A DNA stretch of 64,000 nucleotides, from contig OW818681.1 in NCBI GenBank assembly GCA_942493075.1, forward strand, positions 3,100,001 to 3,164,000. Reading direction: 5' to 3'. The stretch's first letter is position 1. Every line of letters starts with the position of its first letter. Positions 62,401 through 64,000 of the stretch are shown here, piece after piece. Both the position numbers and the translations under genes were made by a program. The stretch is from JBBQYD01 sp942493075. GTDB taxonomy: Bacteria > Verrucomicrobiota > Verrucomicrobiia > Limisphaerales > UBA8199. The notes under the pieces were generated by a model. That model ran no database searches, was not told where the DNA came from, and worked only from the letters and a program-made list of their open reading frames with translations.

Positions 62401-63162
62401 ATGCCCCGGGCGTTTACCCTTATCGAGCTTCTTGTCGTGATCGCCATCATTGCCATTTTAGCCGCAATGCTGCTACCCGCTTTAAGCCGTGCAAAGGAGA
62501 AGGGAAAACGCGCGCTCTGCCTGAACAACATGCGTCAGCTTGCCATCGGCGCGACCATGTACGCCAATGATTTCCAGGACCGCGTCCTTCAGGCCAGGTG
62601 GAGTGCTGATACTTATGTTCAGAACTGCCTAAATCCACCAGAGGCGGATGCCGCCAAGACGGTCGGCTTAGTCGTCCAATCCAATATGAACTCCGTTTGG
62701 ACGTGTGCCAACCGTCCGGGGTTGCCGCGCTATGAAGCTCAATTCCCACAATGGGTCATAGGCTTCCATTACTACGGCGGAGTGACCAACTGGAATAATC
62801 CCGTCGGAAAATTCAAAAGCTATAGTCCGGTGAAAACATCGCTCGCCAAACCCCACTGGACCCTCGCAACTGATGCTGTCATGAAAGTCAATGATGTGTG
62901 GGGTGGGCAAGTCGCGGGGCGCGAGTTTGTGTATGCAAACGTGCCTCAGCATCGCGCGCCGGGCAGCAAAGGCCCTGAGGGAGGGAATCAGGTCAATATC
63001 GATGGCTCAGCTCGTTGGCGTCGCTACAATACCATGCATTTCTTCCACAGTTGGGACGTTGGAACTCGCGAAGCACACTTCTACCAGGATCCGTCTGATT
63101 TCGACCAGAGCCTGCTCCGGGTGCTTGCCTCACTAAAGTCAGATAGTCCGCAGTACCGATAA
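62401..63162 (+). CDS. Type II pseudopilin-like protein with DUF1559-style C-terminus
   Basis: A 253-residue protein with a prepilin N-terminus: short basic leader then FTLIELLVVIAIIAILAAML, with PALSRAKEKGKRALCLNNMRQLA next. This is the Verrucomicrobia/Planctomycetes pattern. The body has the conserved CLNNMRQLAIGATMYANDFQD and a late H-rich region (HRAPGSKGPEGGNQVNIDG). A peptidase such as PilD would cleave after Ala. ATG 62362 gives a longer leader. The protein may be displayed or secreted through a type II-like system. Confidence 0.82.
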   Translation: MPRAFTLIELLVVIAIIAILAAMLLPALSRAKEKGKRALCLNNMRQLAIGATMYANDFQDRVLQARWSADTYVQNCLNPPEADAAKTVGLVVQSNMNSVWTCANRPGLPRYEAQFPQWVIGFHYYGGVTNWNNPVGKFKSYSPVKTSLAKPHWTLATDAVMKVNDVWGGQVAGREFVYANVPQHRAPGSKGPEGGNQVNIDGSARWRRYNTMHFFHSWDVGTREAHFYQDPSDFDQSLLRVLASLKSDSPQYR

Positions 63163-63213
63163 TGAGTAAGTCGCAGTCATCAACACCGGGCACAGCCGAG
63201 GTGACCATTTGAG

Positions 63214-63891
63214 TCAAACTGCTGTAAGCCCTGAATCGCTTTCAATAATCCCCTTGCTGATCGCGTGGCGAGTCAGTCCTGCGACATCGTGGATGCCGAG
63301 TTTATTCATGACTTGCTGTCGATGTTTTTCAACGGTCTTGATTGAAATGCATAGTTCCGAAGCGATTTGCTTGTTGGCCCGACCCTCTGCGATGAGTTGG
63401 AGAACCTCCGCCTCCCTGGTGGTAAGATAATCCTCACGGCGCCTGGCAGCATGGCCGCCACCAAGGACCTCACGGCATTGATCTCGAAGTCTTTTGGCCA
63501 CCACGGGACTAAAGTAGGCGTTACCTTTCTGAGCCTCCCGGATTGCTTTTAGAAGATCGACAGCGGCGGTTTGTTTAAGCAGGTAACCCGCAGCACCCGC
63601 TTCCGTGAGTTGTTGAACGTAAGTATCGTCACTGTAAGAGGACAAAATCAGAACCTTAGCGGAAGGGACTGAGCGGGTGATTTGGCGGGTTGCCTCCAAA
63701 CCGTTCAGGACTGGCATTGCTATATCCATCACCACGACATCCGGCAGAAGTTTTTTTGTCAACTCAACTGCCTGGCGGCCATTCTCAGCCTCACCGACAA
63801 TTATGATGTCGGGTTCCGAGCCGAGCAAAACGCGAAGTCCTTGTCTTACAACTGTATGATCATCAGCCAAAACAACTGTTATCGTATCCAT
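63214..63891 (-). CDS. NarL/FixJ-family response regulator
   Basis: A 225-residue two-domain regulator. The receiver has acidic D10-D11, phospho-Asp56 in VVMDIAMPVLNG and Lys in YLLKQ. The C-terminal LuxR-type HTH begins LTTREAEVLQLIAEGRANKQIASELCISIKTVEKHRQQ. It would act as a DNA-binding transcription factor phosphorylated by an unlinked kinase. The last ~110 bases of the window hold no further gene. Confidence 0.92.
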   Translation of the reverse strand: MDTITVVLADDHTVVRQGLRVLLGSEPDIIIVGEAENGRQAVELTKKLLPDVVVMDIAMPVLNGLEATRQITRSVPSAKVLILSSYSDDTYVQQLTEAGAAGYLLKQTAAVDLLKAIREAQKGNAYFSPVVAKRLRDQCREVLGGGHAARRREDYLTTREAEVLQLIAEGRANKQIASELCISIKTVEKHRQQVMNKLGIHDVAGLTRHAISKGIIESDSGLTAV

Positions 63892-64000
63892 AACCTCCTA
63901 ACGAAAAAACGTGCCTGAAAACGTGAACTGAACTTCACACTATACCGCTTCTGGCTTTATGCCACTGGCAACCCGAAGGAAATTTGACCGAGGCAGCTAT

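Overview
The window looks like a chromosomal segment of a Verrucomicrobiota bacterium, probably a Pedosphaera/Limisphaerales-type soil or freshwater lineage; this is inferred from gene style, not from a marker-gene search. The clues are several Tat-exported Gfo/Idh/MocA oxidoreductases, a sialate-O-acetylesterase-like SGNH enzyme, a pseudopilin of the FTLIELLVVIAIIAIL type followed by RAKEK, a 2404-residue secreted multidomain protein built from verrucomicrobial modules, and Gram-negative traits (outer-membrane barrel, heptose kinase, lipoproteins). Gene density is high, strands are mixed, and many genes are coupled by ATGA or GTGA overlaps.

Layout. 1-3.6 kb: an Mn/Zn/Fe ABC uptake operon (binding protein, ATPase, two permeases, the first fused to a DtxR/MntR-like module). 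3.6-6.6 kb: a dipeptidase converging on a PaaK-like CoA ligase/ACT-domain pair. 6.8-9.4 kb: a stress-envelope cluster (DUF2892, YqjD/YqjE/YqjK-like) and an outer-membrane barrel. 9.5-16.7 kb: the giant secreted protein with a C25-like domain lacking catalytic residues, four copies of a ~150-residue module, a GH9 cellulase-type domain and Calx-beta. 17-19.6 kb: a low-complexity lipoprotein, an SDR dehydrogenase, an unknown protein and a small secreted OB-fold-like protein. 19.6-21.9 kb: glpK-glpF. 22-23.8 kb: a three-gene overlapping cassette of two unknowns and an HNH-like nuclease. 23.9-26.7 kb: glgA and a serS split by an apparent 2-nt insertion. 26.8-29.8 kb: two Tat-exported oxidoreductases. 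29.8-33.4 kb: a solitary RelE-like toxin and a gltS-ggt operon. 33.4-40.2 kb: SGNH esterase, purM, LysM protein, thiG, heptose kinase. 40.2-44.7 kb: TPR lipoprotein, DUF362-like protein and a third oxidoreductase. 44.8-47.1 kb: tRNA-Ala(GGC), a decayed GIY-YIG remnant and an XRE-ImmA/PIN gene pair. 47.3-56 kb: hybrid histidine kinase, YbaK deacylase, a BioF/KBL-like enzyme, gyrA and gyrB. 56.3-60.7 kb: a HAD-Nudix fusion overlapping folB, then a five-gene operon (DUF1257, DUF2997, unknown, TPR, PilT-like ATPase). 60.7-63.9 kb: lipoprotein, secreted alpha/beta hydrolase, pseudopilin and a NarL-type regulator.

The best candidates for undescribed biology are the DUF1257-DUF2997-unknown-TPR-PilT operon, the HAD-Nudix/FolB pair, the XRE-ImmA/PIN cassette beside tRNA-Ala, the unknown/unknown/HNH cassette, and the domain architecture of the giant GH9 protein. 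No CRISPR array, rRNA, intact insertion sequence, integrase or prophage was seen.
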